The notes beneath the pieces were generated by a model. It searched no databases. It was not told where the DNA came from and worked only from the letters and a program-made list of their open reading frames with translations. From Bacteroidota bacterium (GTDB taxonomy: Bacteria; Bacteroidota; Bacteroidia; Chitinophagales; Chitinophagaceae), in contig CANGEP010000002.1 in assembly GCA_947452905.1 (NCBI GenBank), forward strand, positions 1 to 64,000: DNA of 64,000 bases, in the 5' to 3' direction. The position numbers and the translations under genes are program-made. Positions within the stretch are counted from its first letter, which is position 1; each line of letters begins with the position of its first letter. Shown here piece by piece: positions 45,470 to 53,017 of the stretch.

Positions 45470-46207
45470 ATGTTTCAGAAATCTTTATTTTTCGTCCCTA
45501 TCATAATCGCTTTTTATGCTTGTTCCCCTAATAATGTAAAGTCGGATGCCGCCATTACAAAAATAATGGATAGTGCAGGTGTAACAGGCACATTTGCTTT
45601 AATGGAAAATGGGTCAGGGCAGTTTACCGTCGCCAATTTAAGTACTTATAAAGATTCTGCATTTGCGCCTATGAATACTTTTTTTGCGCTTCCCACTTTA
45701 ATAGCTTTTGATAAAGGTTTCATAAATCATAGTACAAATACATGGGTGAGTTTTGATTCCGCTGTTTATTATCAAAATTTGATAGCAAAAATTGGACGCA
45801 ATACTATTTTGAAAACTATCGACTCTTTACATTACGGTAAAGGTATTGTTAGTGCCGATTCTACAAATTATTGGAGTAATGGCTCTATTCGAATTACTGC
45901 TGACGAACAATTAGGCTTTATTAAAAAAATGTATTTTAATGAACTGCCTTTTCAAAAAAGATCTCAGGATTTATTTAAAAAGATGATCGTAAAAGAAGAT
46001 AATTCTAATTATAAGTTATCATATATAAACGCCGAAGATATAAATTCAAATAATGCTTGGTGGGTGGGATATGTGGAAGAGAATAAACACGTCTACTTTT
46101 TTGTTTTATTTACACATCAGGTAAAAGCAGCAGCGACAGCAGATACCAAAGCAACGCTGTTAAAAAATATTTTAATGCAACAAGGTTTTTTAAAAGGAGT
46201 AAGATAA
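45470..46207 (+). CDS. class D beta-lactamase-like lipoprotein, active site degenerate
   Basis: A 245-residue lipoprotein (lipobox Cys18 in AFYACS). It follows class D (OXA) beta-lactamases along its length: SAVYYQNLIAKIG (the SxV motif kept at 97-99), WSNGSIRITADEQ, FNELPFQKRSQ and WWVGYVEENKHVYFF. The catalytic STFK is NTFF at 69-72, YGN is YGK, and KTG is not recognisable. It therefore should not hydrolyse beta-lactams by the class D mechanism and may be a binding protein. A TAATTTTG box lies upstream at 45439-45446. It precedes ispG by 15 bases. Confidence 0.8.
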   Translation: MFQKSLFFVPIIIAFYACSPNNVKSDAAITKIMDSAGVTGTFALMENGSGQFTVANLSTYKDSAFAPMNTFFALPTLIAFDKGFINHSTNTWVSFDSAVYYQNLIAKIGRNTILKTIDSLHYGKGIVSADSTNYWSNGSIRITADEQLGFIKKMYFNELPFQKRSQDLFKKMIVKEDNSNYKLSYINAEDINSNNAWWVGYVEENKHVYFFVLFTHQVKAAATADTKATLLKNILMQQGFLKGVR

Positions 46208-46222
46208 TTTATTGACATCATT

Positions 46223-48232
46223 ATGCAACAATATTGTAATACATTAAGTTCCTATAGTCGTTTTATTACGCGTGAAGTAAAAATTGGCAACTTGATTATT
46301 GGTGGGGGGCATCCCATTAGAGTTCAAACAATGACTACAACCGACACGATGGATACCGAGAAGACGGTGGCCCAAGTAATTAAATGTATCGAAGCAGGTG
46401 CCGAGCTAGTTAGAATTACTGCACCAAGCAAGAAAGAGGCCGACAATTTAGCCAATATTAAAGCTGCCTTAAAAGCAAAAGGGTATGACACTCCTTTGGT
46501 GGCAGATATACATTTTACACCTAATGCAGCAGAGATAGCTGCAACCATCGTAGAAAAAGTAAGAGTAAATCCAGGTAATTATGTTGACAAAAAAAAATTT
46601 GAACAAATTGAATATACGGATGCAGAGTATTTAGAGGAGATAGAACGTATTAGAGAAAGGTTTACCCCATTAGTTCTTATTTGTAAAGAGCATGGAACTG
46701 CTATGCGTATAGGTACTAATCATGGTTCATTGAGTGATCGTATAATGAGTCGGTATGGCGATACCGCCAATGGCATGGTGGAAAGTGCTATGGAGTTTTT
46801 ACGTATTGCTAGATCCTTGGATTTTCATCAGATTATATTGAGTATGAAATCAAGTAATCCACAAGTGATGGTGCAGGCCTATCGATTACTCATACAACAA
46901 ATGCAAAATGAATTTGGCGAGTCCTATCCACTCCATTTAGGCGTTACAGAAGCTGGGGACGGCGAAGACGGTAGAATTAAAAGTGCTATTGGAATAGGAA
47001 CCTTATTAGAAGATGGCATTGGGGATACTATAAGAGTAAGCTTAACAGAAGACCCTGAATTAGAAATTCCAGTTTGTAGAGATATTGTTAAAAGGTATAA
47101 TGGAAGAAGGAACGAAACAAGTGCTACTATTCTACCAATCGAAAAAATAAATTATTCTCCTTTTGAATATAAAAGAAGAACTACTCATGCTGTAGGTAAT
47201 ATCGGGGGAGGTTTGGTACCTGTTGTTATAGCAGACATGAGTGCATTGGTTGATTTATCTCCAACTGCTTTACAGGCTATTGGTTATCAGTATAATGCAG
47301 CTACTGATAAATGGAATATTGCAGATGCGGCTGCCGACTATGTTTATACAGGCAGCAAGGCCCTAAACTTTGATTTACCCGGCACTTTGAAAGTGGTTAT
47401 TGATTATACGCAATGGATAAACTTAAAGGATGATAAAAAGTATGCGCCTATTTTTGATAGCACACAGTTTTTAGGAGCTACTGAAAAGAGCAAGCAATTG
47501 AATTTTGTGATGCTAGATGCGTATAGTACTCAATTTAATATTTCTGATGACCAATTATTACAAATAGCAAAGGATACTACGGTTGTCTTTTGTATAAGTA
47601 GTCAATTAGTGAATGCAATGCAAGCGGTTAGACGATTATTCATAAAACTAGTGGAGTTGGGTATTACTAATCCTGTAGTATTAATGACTAGTAGTAAGGG
47701 CCTTACTAGCGACGAACATCTAATTCATTTTGCCACAGAAACCGGGGCTTTATTATTAGATGGTATGGGAGATGGTATTTGTTTGAGTATTGACAATGCA
47801 GATGCAAACAATAGCTCAACATCTATTGGTCAAGTATCGGGTCGTAACTACATTCAGAATAATTCGATAGAACAATTTTTGAATGCTACTGCTTTTGGAA
47901 TTTTACAAGCTACTAGAACTAGAATTTCAAAAACGGAATATATATCTTGTCCTAGCTGTGGCAGAACTTTATTTGAGCTTCAAGAAACGACTGCTAAAAT
48001 TAGAAAAGTGACTAACCATTTAAAAGGGTTAAAGATTGCTATTATGGGATGCATAGTAAATGGTCCTGGAGAGATGGCTGATGCTGATTTTGGCTATGTG
48101 GGTAGTGGCGTTGGTAAAATCACTTTGTATAAGGGGAAAGAAATTATGAAACGTAATATTGATAGTGAAGTTGCTGTGGACGAGTTAATCTTATTATTAA
48201 AAGAGAATGGTGCTTGGGTAGAGCCTCAATAA
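46223..48232 (+). CDS. ispG: 4-hydroxy-3-methylbut-2-enyl-diphosphate synthase, large form
   Basis: A 669-residue IspG (GcpE), near the end of the MEP isoprenoid pathway. It starts with a TIM barrel (PIRVQTMTTTDTMDTEKT, LVADIHFTPNAA, VRVNPGNYVD). After about residue 290 comes the large insert found in Bacteroidota, Chlamydia and plants. The C-terminal iron-sulfur domain has C576, C579 and C610 and Glu617 (MGCIVNGPGEMADADFGYVG), the ligands of the catalytic 4Fe-4S cluster. The length is normal for this form. Probably cotranscribed with the acyltransferase 15 bases downstream. Confidence 0.96.
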   Translation: MQQYCNTLSSYSRFITREVKIGNLIIGGGHPIRVQTMTTTDTMDTEKTVAQVIKCIEAGAELVRITAPSKKEADNLANIKAALKAKGYDTPLVADIHFTPNAAEIAATIVEKVRVNPGNYVDKKKFEQIEYTDAEYLEEIERIRERFTPLVLICKEHGTAMRIGTNHGSLSDRIMSRYGDTANGMVESAMEFLRIARSLDFHQIILSMKSSNPQVMVQAYRLLIQQMQNEFGESYPLHLGVTEAGDGEDGRIKSAIGIGTLLEDGIGDTIRVSLTEDPELEIPVCRDIVKRYNGRRNETSATILPIEKINYSPFEYKRRTTHAVGNIGGGLVPVVIADMSALVDLSPTALQAIGYQYNAATDKWNIADAAADYVYTGSKALNFDLPGTLKVVIDYTQWINLKDDKKYAPIFDSTQFLGATEKSKQLNFVMLDAYSTQFNISDDQLLQIAKDTTVVFCISSQLVNAMQAVRRLFIKLVELGITNPVVLMTSSKGLTSDEHLIHFATETGALLLDGMGDGICLSIDNADANNSSTSIGQVSGRNYIQNNSIEQFLNATAFGILQATRTRISKTEYISCPSCGRTLFELQETTAKIRKVTNHLKGLKIAIMGCIVNGPGEMADADFGYVGSGVGKITLYKGKEIMKRNIDSEVAVDELILLLKENGAWVEPQ

Positions 48233-48247
48233 ACTTTACATTTTATC

Positions 48248-49135
48248 ATGTATTATATTCTATATACGCTACTTTATTTATTCTCCTTATTACCATGGAG
48301 AGTATTGTATTTTATAAGTGATATTATTTCCTTTCTTTTACAACATCTAATTAAATATAGAGTAAAAGTAGTGGCGCAAAATTTAGAGATTGCCTTTCCA
48401 CAAAAAACGGTTGCCGAAAGAAAACAAATAGCTAAAGATTTTTATCAGCAATTCACGGATTCTTTTATAGAAACCATTAAATTATTATCTATTTCAGATA
48501 AAACATTTCAAAAAAGATTTACTTCTAATGTAGAAGTATTGAATGATTTATATGCTACTGGTCAATCTGTGCAAATTATGGCAGGGCATTTTTTTAATTG
48601 GGAATTTGCTAATTGGGGAGTTGCTAAGTACGGGAATTATCCTTTTATAGCAGTGTACATGCCCTTATCTAACAAAGCTTTTAATAAATTAATTTATGAT
48701 TTAAGGGCACGTTATGGTTCTATCTTAATACCTGCCACAAATTTTAGGTCTCAATTTCACAAGTATGCGAATCAGGGACCCTATGCAATGGCACTCGCTG
48801 CTGATCAAAATCCAGGCAATCCTTTACAAGCTTTTTGGGTTAATTTCTTTGGTCGACTTACGCCCTTTGTAAAAGGTCCTGAAAAAGGAGCCAAATTAAA
48901 TAACACGGCTCAGGTCTTTGTGCACTTTTATCGAATCAAAAGAGGGTATTATCATTCAGAATATGAACTCATGACTAGTTCGCCTAATTATTTCAAAGAC
49001 GGACAGCTTACGGCACTCTATGTAAAAGTATTAGAAGAAAAAATAAAACAAAATCCATCCAATTATTTATGGAGTCATCGTAGATGGAGATTTAATTATG
49101 ATGCAGCCAAGCACAGTCATCTAGTTGTCGAGTAA
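48248..49135 (+). CDS. LpxL/HtrB-type lysophospholipid or lipid A acyltransferase
   Basis: A 295-residue protein with an N-terminal membrane anchor (MYYILYTLLYLFSLLPWRVLYF), then the LpxL fold. VVAQNLEIAFP is the family start, and the catalytic His and Glu sit in GHFFNWEFANWG (H-x4-E). GPYAMALAADQNPG is the later conserved region. Such enzymes transfer secondary acyl chains to lipid A or related lipids such as ornithine or flavolipids in Bacteroidota. The acceptor is not decided. It converges on the rhodanese gene. Confidence 0.88.
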   Translation: MYYILYTLLYLFSLLPWRVLYFISDIISFLLQHLIKYRVKVVAQNLEIAFPQKTVAERKQIAKDFYQQFTDSFIETIKLLSISDKTFQKRFTSNVEVLNDLYATGQSVQIMAGHFFNWEFANWGVAKYGNYPFIAVYMPLSNKAFNKLIYDLRARYGSILIPATNFRSQFHKYANQGPYAMALAADQNPGNPLQAFWVNFFGRLTPFVKGPEKGAKLNNTAQVFVHFYRIKRGYYHSEYELMTSSPNYFKDGQLTALYVKVLEEKIKQNPSNYLWSHRRWRFNYDAAKHSHLVVE

Positions 49136-49137
49136 TG

Positions 49138-49794
49138 TTAATCTTGACTAGGCTTTTGTTTATTTACCTCGATGGTAAATTTTTCTTTAATCTGTAAAAC
49201 ACTTTCCCAGCCACCTTGTACGGTTCTAAAATTATGAATCCCTTCTTTTTTTAATATACTAGCAGCTAGTGTATTACTTAAGCCATCTTCGCTAATGATG
49301 TAAATATTAAAATGCTCATCTAATTCAGAAAAACTTCCCGGGTCCATAAATTCTACTAAAGGAATAGACACTGAATTTTTGATATGTCCTTTGTCAAATA
49401 CTTCTTCTGCTCTTATATCTAATGGCATTAAATATTCATCGTAAGGAATATCCATTGCTAATTCATCTGCCTCTACCTCAATGAGGATATCTATTTTTTG
49501 TCCCGATTCTTTCCAGTGATCAAAGCCACCTTGCAAGAATCCGAGTACCTTGGAAAAATTCGCTTCTTTGAAATAGGCAAGGGTTTCTCTTTTAAACTGG
49601 TCGTCTATCACAAGTGCAATGGCCGAATCTTTATGAATAAGACCCATAGCAACTGCAAATTTTACTGTTGAAGGAGTAATGTGCAAAGAACCTGGAATAT
49701 GACCATCCATCCAATCAAGAGCAGGTCGAGTATCAATTACTAAGGCCGATTCTTCTTTAATTATTTGGATAAACTGTTCAATCGATAATGACAT
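49138..49794 (-). CDS. tandem rhodanese-like protein without cysteine
   Basis: A 218-residue protein with two rhodanese folds: residues 1-100 (VIDTRPALDWMDGHIPGSLHI, LGFLQGGFDHWKESG) and 115-205 (MPLDIRAEEVFDKGHIKNSVSIPL, TVQGGWESVL). The active-site loops read VIDDQFK and ISEDGLS, so neither has the catalytic Cys; the whole protein contains none. It resembles the rhodanese half of MBL-rhodanese fusion proteins. It cannot do sulfur transfer by the usual persulfide route. It lies 3 bases after the arsR-like gene, so the two form an operon. Confidence 0.8.
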   Translation of the reverse strand: MSLSIEQFIQIIKEESALVIDTRPALDWMDGHIPGSLHITPSTVKFAVAMGLIHKDSAIALVIDDQFKRETLAYFKEANFSKVLGFLQGGFDHWKESGQKIDILIEVEADELAMDIPYDEYLMPLDIRAEEVFDKGHIKNSVSIPLVEFMDPGSFSELDEHFNIYIISEDGLSNTLAASILKKEGIHNFRTVQGGWESVLQIKEKFTIEVNKQKPSQD

Positions 49795-49797
49795 AGA

Positions 49798-50133
49798 CTA
49801 GCCCACTAATTGTTCAACAAATTGGTTCACTTGTTCTAAGCGATTGTAATCGACAGTGTAAAAAATAAATTTACCTTCTCTTGTTGTTATCACGATTCCG
49901 GCTCTTCTTAAAATAGCTAAATGTTGAGAGGCCACTGACTGTTCTAATCTCAGTTTCACATAGATTTCCGTAACAGTCATCTTAGTATGCTCGTCAATTA
50001 ATTTTACAATTTGTTGACGTAATTTATGATTTAGTGCACGTAAAATCATAGCCGCTTTCTTGCTGTGCAATAAGTCGACTTTTAATGGGGCTTTGCCATT
50101 TAGAAGTTGTAGTTGAGGTAATGATTGATTCAT
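49798..50133 (-). CDS. ArsR/SmtB-family regulator lacking metal-binding cysteines
   Basis: A 111-residue winged-helix protein: LRALNHKLRQQIVKLIDEHTKMTVTEIYVKL, recognition helix SVASQHLAILRRAGIV, and wing TTREGKFIFYTVDY. The usual metal box ELCVCD is TVTEIYV here and no Cys occurs, so it is not a typical arsenic or cadmium sensor, nor a SqrR/BigR-type persulfide sensor. It shares an operon with the cysteine-free rhodanese gene. A perfect AT-only palindrome upstream (50201-50227) may be its operator. Inducer unknown. Confidence 0.85.
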   Translation of the reverse strand: MNQSLPQLQLLNGKAPLKVDLLHSKKAAMILRALNHKLRQQIVKLIDEHTKMTVTEIYVKLRLEQSVASQHLAILRRAGIVITTREGKFIFYTVDYNRLEQVNQFVEQLVG

Positions 50134-50200
50134 AACAATAAAAGTATGGGGGTTAAGAACTAAAATTGCAGTACGAAGATAGCTGTTTAATTTATAGCTG

Positions 50201-50227
50201 TAATAATTTATAATATATAAATTATTA
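50201..50227. promoter_or_regulatory. perfect AT-only palindrome upstream of the arsR-like gene
   Basis: TAATAATTTATA (50201-50212) and TATAAATTATTA (50216-50227) are exact inverted repeats around a 3-base centre. The site lies 67 bases upstream of the arsR-like start. ArsR proteins bind AT-rich 12-2-12 palindromes, so an operator role is plausible. The sequence is of very low complexity, which weakens the case. Confidence 0.4.
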
Positions 50228-50300
50228 AAAATAGACTATTTGTGAAACAAAGGGCTTGCTAAATCAAGCTTTTATTGAACTAAAGCAGCAATGCCGTTTA

Positions 50301-50996
50301 TCATATTTTTTTTGACTCAACCGGTTTTTGGTAAAAATCTTTTAAGTAAGCGGGGATAGAATAGGCAAGATCTTCAAAGTCTTTTTGGGCCCATTTCTGA
50401 TTGGCTAATTGCAAACAATGTGTAAGTGTATAGTTTTCAGTTAGATAGTGAACATTTTCTGTTTCAATACTTGTTTGAGTTTTGGCCACTCCCGATCCGA
50501 TGCATAAAAGGGGGGTTTTTGACCATTGTTGCATATATGTCATAGACAATATTATGGGTTGCTCCATCTCAACCACTTGCAATGTAGGGGTGTAGATGGC
50601 CCCAAATACTTCCATTCTTTTTGCGTCAATCATACTAAAAATATGACCTTCTTTAGACAAATTTTTACCCGCTTCAGTTTGTTGAGCTGCAGTAGCTAAT
50701 AATTGTAAAGTAGAGAGACCAATTAAGGGTTTTTGTAAAGCAAATGCCAACCCTTTTGCAGATGCTAGACCCACTCTTAAACCAGTATAGCTGCCCGGAC
50801 CCATAGTTACCACAATAGCATCAATACCTGCTAAGCTTAGCCCAGTTTCTTTTATGCATTCTTCTATTGCTACTTGAACAAAATTGGCATGAGATTGAGT
50901 TTCAATATTTTGTCTTTGTGCTAAAATATGTTCACCCTTGCCAATGCCAATGAGCGCTTTCTCTGAACTTGTATCTATGATTAAAAAATGTGCCAA
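50301..50996 (-). CDS. tsaB: tRNA threonylcarbamoyladenosine biosynthesis protein TsaB
   Basis: A 231-residue TsaB. No ATG exists near the right place: the conserved start (LAHFLIIDTSSEKALIGI) begins at a TTG at 50996, so this is a TTG start. The characteristic VVTMGPGSYTGLRVGLASAKGLAF follows. TsaB is the inactive ASKHA partner that scaffolds TsaD and TsaE in making the t6A modification of ANN-decoding tRNAs. The divergent gene is ridA. Minus-strand TATTTTTG at 51020-51013 may be its -7 box. Confidence 0.94.
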   Translation of the reverse strand: MAHFLIIDTSSEKALIGIGKGEHILAQRQNIETQSHANFVQVAIEECIKETGLSLAGIDAIVVTMGPGSYTGLRVGLASAKGLAFALQKPLIGLSTLQLLATAAQQTEAGKNLSKEGHIFSMIDAKRMEVFGAIYTPTLQVVEMEQPIILSMTYMQQWSKTPLLCIGSGVAKTQTSIETENVHYLTENYTLTHCLQLANQKWAQKDFEDLAYSIPAYLKDFYQKPVESKKI

Positions 50997-51070
50997 ATGG
51001 TTGATTGTTTTGCAAAAATAGGCTTGAATATGATAGAAAAATAAGAAATTGCAATACTTAATATAATTAT

Positions 51071-51457
51071 ATGTCAAAACAGATTCTTCAAACTAATAAA
51101 GTACCAGCTCCTATTGGTCCTTATAGTCAGGCAGTAATTGCCAATGGTTTTTTATTTGCAAGTGGTCAAGTGGCATTTGATCCTGCTACTGGAGACTTAG
51201 TTTTAAGTTCTATCCAGGCCGAAACCAAACAAGTAATGGAAAACATTAAAGCCATATTGGAGGAAGCTAAGATCAATTTTAATCATGTGGTAAAAACAAC
51301 CATTTTTTTAAGTGATATGGGTTTGTTTGCACAAGTGAATGAAGTGTATGGCTCTTATTTTACAGCAGATTTTCCAGCGCGTGAAACAGTGGCAGTAAAA
51401 ACTTTACCTCGAAATGTAAACGTAGAAATTAGCGTAACGGCTATTATTTCTTTGTAA
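51071..51457 (+). CDS. ridA: RidA family deaminase
   Basis: A 128-residue protein starting KQILQTNKVPAPIGPYSQAVIANGFLFASGQVAFDP, the RidA signature. The catalytic Arg lies in FPARETVAVKTLP and the C-terminal Glu in NVEISVTAI. It hydrolyses reactive enamine/imine intermediates from PLP enzymes such as threonine dehydratase. Its 3' end overlaps the 3' end of the aldose epimerase gene by 14 bases (convergent). Confidence 0.96.
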   Translation: MSKQILQTNKVPAPIGPYSQAVIANGFLFASGQVAFDPATGDLVLSSIQAETKQVMENIKAILEEAKINFNHVVKTTIFLSDMGLFAQVNEVYGSYFTADFPARETVAVKTLPRNVNVEISVTAIISL

Positions 51458-52382
51458 GAGAAAAACTTGTTTCAAATAAAATACTTTCTTGGGGTTGCAA
51501 TATTTGCAGCCCCATTTTATTATTAAAACAATCCGGTGCAGCACTTAAATTTTCAATAGCTATGCTTTTTCTATTAGGAGGTATATATAATTGCAAATAG
51601 GGGTAATTTTTTTGAGGACTTACTTTTAATTGAAACTCCTTATTTTCAAGCGTACAACTTGTTCCAGGGCTTACTAAAAAGCCATTGTCTAATTCTATAT
51701 TAGTTAATAAATGTCCCTTATCAAATAAAGGGTTGTTTATAAAATGTCCTGTGGGTAAAAGCTGATCATTATATTCTAATTGACCCTCCTGCTTAAATTG
51801 TAAAATACACTGATCAATCGTAGCATCGCCTAAACAAAAATAAGGATGCCATCCATCCATCAGGGGCATTGATTTTATATCCGTATTAATAACTTTAGTA
51901 GATAAGGTTAAAGTATTATTTTTTTGCAAACAATAGGTTACTTCTATATAATAGGAAAAAGGGAATCCTTTGTCTTCTTTTTGATATTGATAGCTTAGTG
52001 TAACAGTTGCGGCTTCTTCATTTATAGTTGTGTTAAGTAAGGTAAAATTAGCATTGTATAAAATGCCATGAATGGCATGCTCCCCTAGGTAATAATTTGT
52101 CATAGTATAGGCCTCCCCTGCATGTATATATTGTCCTTTGTTTAGCCTACAAGAATAAGGGCTCATTTTCCCACTCTTAAAACCCATAGATTCAAAGGCA
52201 GGCCAGCCTTTACTAAAATCATTGCCATCTATAAATTCGGTTATCTTTCCCTCTACATTCCAGTTCCAACTATTTAATATGGCCCCTTTGCTAATAATAC
52301 AAACCTTGGATAACTGCGCTGTATCCGTAATACTGATTTCAGTAAAACCCTCAATGTTTTTAGTATGGATGGAAAATGACAT
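51444..52382 (-). CDS. aldose 1-epimerase family protein
   Basis: A 312-residue galactose mutarotase-like protein. The active-site pattern is present: Arg in SPYSCRLNKGQY, His in GEHAIHGILYN, His in DGWHPYF and a C-terminal Glu in IAIENLSAAP. It interconverts sugar anomers; the sugar specificity is unknown. The N-terminal 60 residues are strands of the beta-sandwich. It overlaps ridA by 14 bases at the 3' end and is transcribed divergently from the next secreted protein. Confidence 0.88.
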   Translation of the reverse strand: MSFSIHTKNIEGFTEISITDTAQLSKVCIISKGAILNSWNWNVEGKITEFIDGNDFSKGWPAFESMGFKSGKMSPYSCRLNKGQYIHAGEAYTMTNYYLGEHAIHGILYNANFTLLNTTINEEAATVTLSYQYQKEDKGFPFSYYIEVTYCLQKNNTLTLSTKVINTDIKSMPLMDGWHPYFCLGDATIDQCILQFKQEGQLEYNDQLLPTGHFINNPLFDKGHLLTNIELDNGFLVSPGTSCTLENKEFQLKVSPQKNYPYLQLYIPPNRKSIAIENLSAAPDCFNNKMGLQILQPQESILFETSFSLTKK

Positions 52383-52418
52383 GGATTTTGTTTACTATGT
52401 AAATTAAAACTAATCTAT

Positions 52419-52426
52419 TAACTTTG
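52419..52426 (+). promoter_or_regulatory. -7 promoter element of the 52.4-kb secreted protein gene
   Basis: TAACTTTG, an exact TAnnTTTG, 18 bases before the ATG at 52445. It overlaps an in-frame TTG at 52424, which argues for the ATG start. Confidence 0.5.
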
Positions 52427-52444
52427 AAAGGCAAATCAAATTTT

Positions 52445-53017
52445 ATGCATAAGTTTTTATTATTTCTTTCTTTGTTATTGTCGATAGGAGTTATGGCGCA
52501 AAAAAATCCGAAATATGACAGTACGCTAAAAATTGGCAAAGTGGGATATAGAGTTGTGTGTATGAATAGAAGTAAGGAGCGTAATGTTTTAAATGTAAGA
52601 CCTGTTGGTTTTAAGGCAGAAGTAAGAGAAGTAAATTTAGAATTAAAGGGTAGAGTGTCTGGTGCAGAAATTGATGATTTAAATAATGATGGGTTTCCAG
52701 ATTTAGTTATTTATATTTTGGATGCTAGTAACAAAACAGTCATTTTTAGTATTAGTTCCAAAGAGAATGAAATGCTAGAACCTATTTTTTTTCCAGACAT
52801 TACTAATGACATGGTAATGAGTAAAGGTTATAGAGGGGGCGATGAATATAAATTAGTAGAGGGGGTGTTGTTTAGAAAGTTCCCTATTTATGAAGCAGAT
52901 ACTGCAATACATGAACCCACCAAGAAAGTACGACAAATTATGTATCGCGTAATTAAAGGGGATAGAGGGGTTTTAACATTTAAGTCTTTCAAAAACTTTG
53001 ATTTATCGGCCGACTAA
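52445..53017 (+). CDS. small exported protein with an EF-hand/FG-GAP-like motif
   Basis: A 190-residue protein with a signal peptide (MHKFLLFLSLLLSIGVMAQ). The only recognisable feature is IDDLNNDGFPDLVIYIL at about 70-86, a calcium-binding type DxNxDG loop. Proteins with such a motif in this size class are sometimes labelled PliI-like lysozyme inhibitors, but I cannot support that firmly. The rest is strand-rich with many charged residues. Its last 4 bases overlap the convergent porZ gene. Confidence 0.65.
   Translation: MHKFLLFLSLLLSIGVMAQKNPKYDSTLKIGKVGYRVVCMNRSKERNVLNVRPVGFKAEVREVNLELKGRVSGAEIDDLNNDGFPDLVIYILDASNKTVIFSISSKENEMLEPIFFPDITNDMVMSKGYRGGDEYKLVEGVLFRKFPIYEADTAIHEPTKKVRQIMYRVIKGDRGVLTFKSFKNFDLSAD

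Noticed and set aside
45470..46207. A functional beta-lactamase (antibiotic resistance gene)
   Set aside because: The catalytic Ser and Lys positions are Asn and Phe and the KTG motif is gone, so resistance should not be inferred.
50997..51077. A 27-residue N-terminal extension of TsaB
   Set aside because: It has only a TTG far upstream, would overlap ridA, and adds a non-conserved aromatic stretch before the TsaB start.
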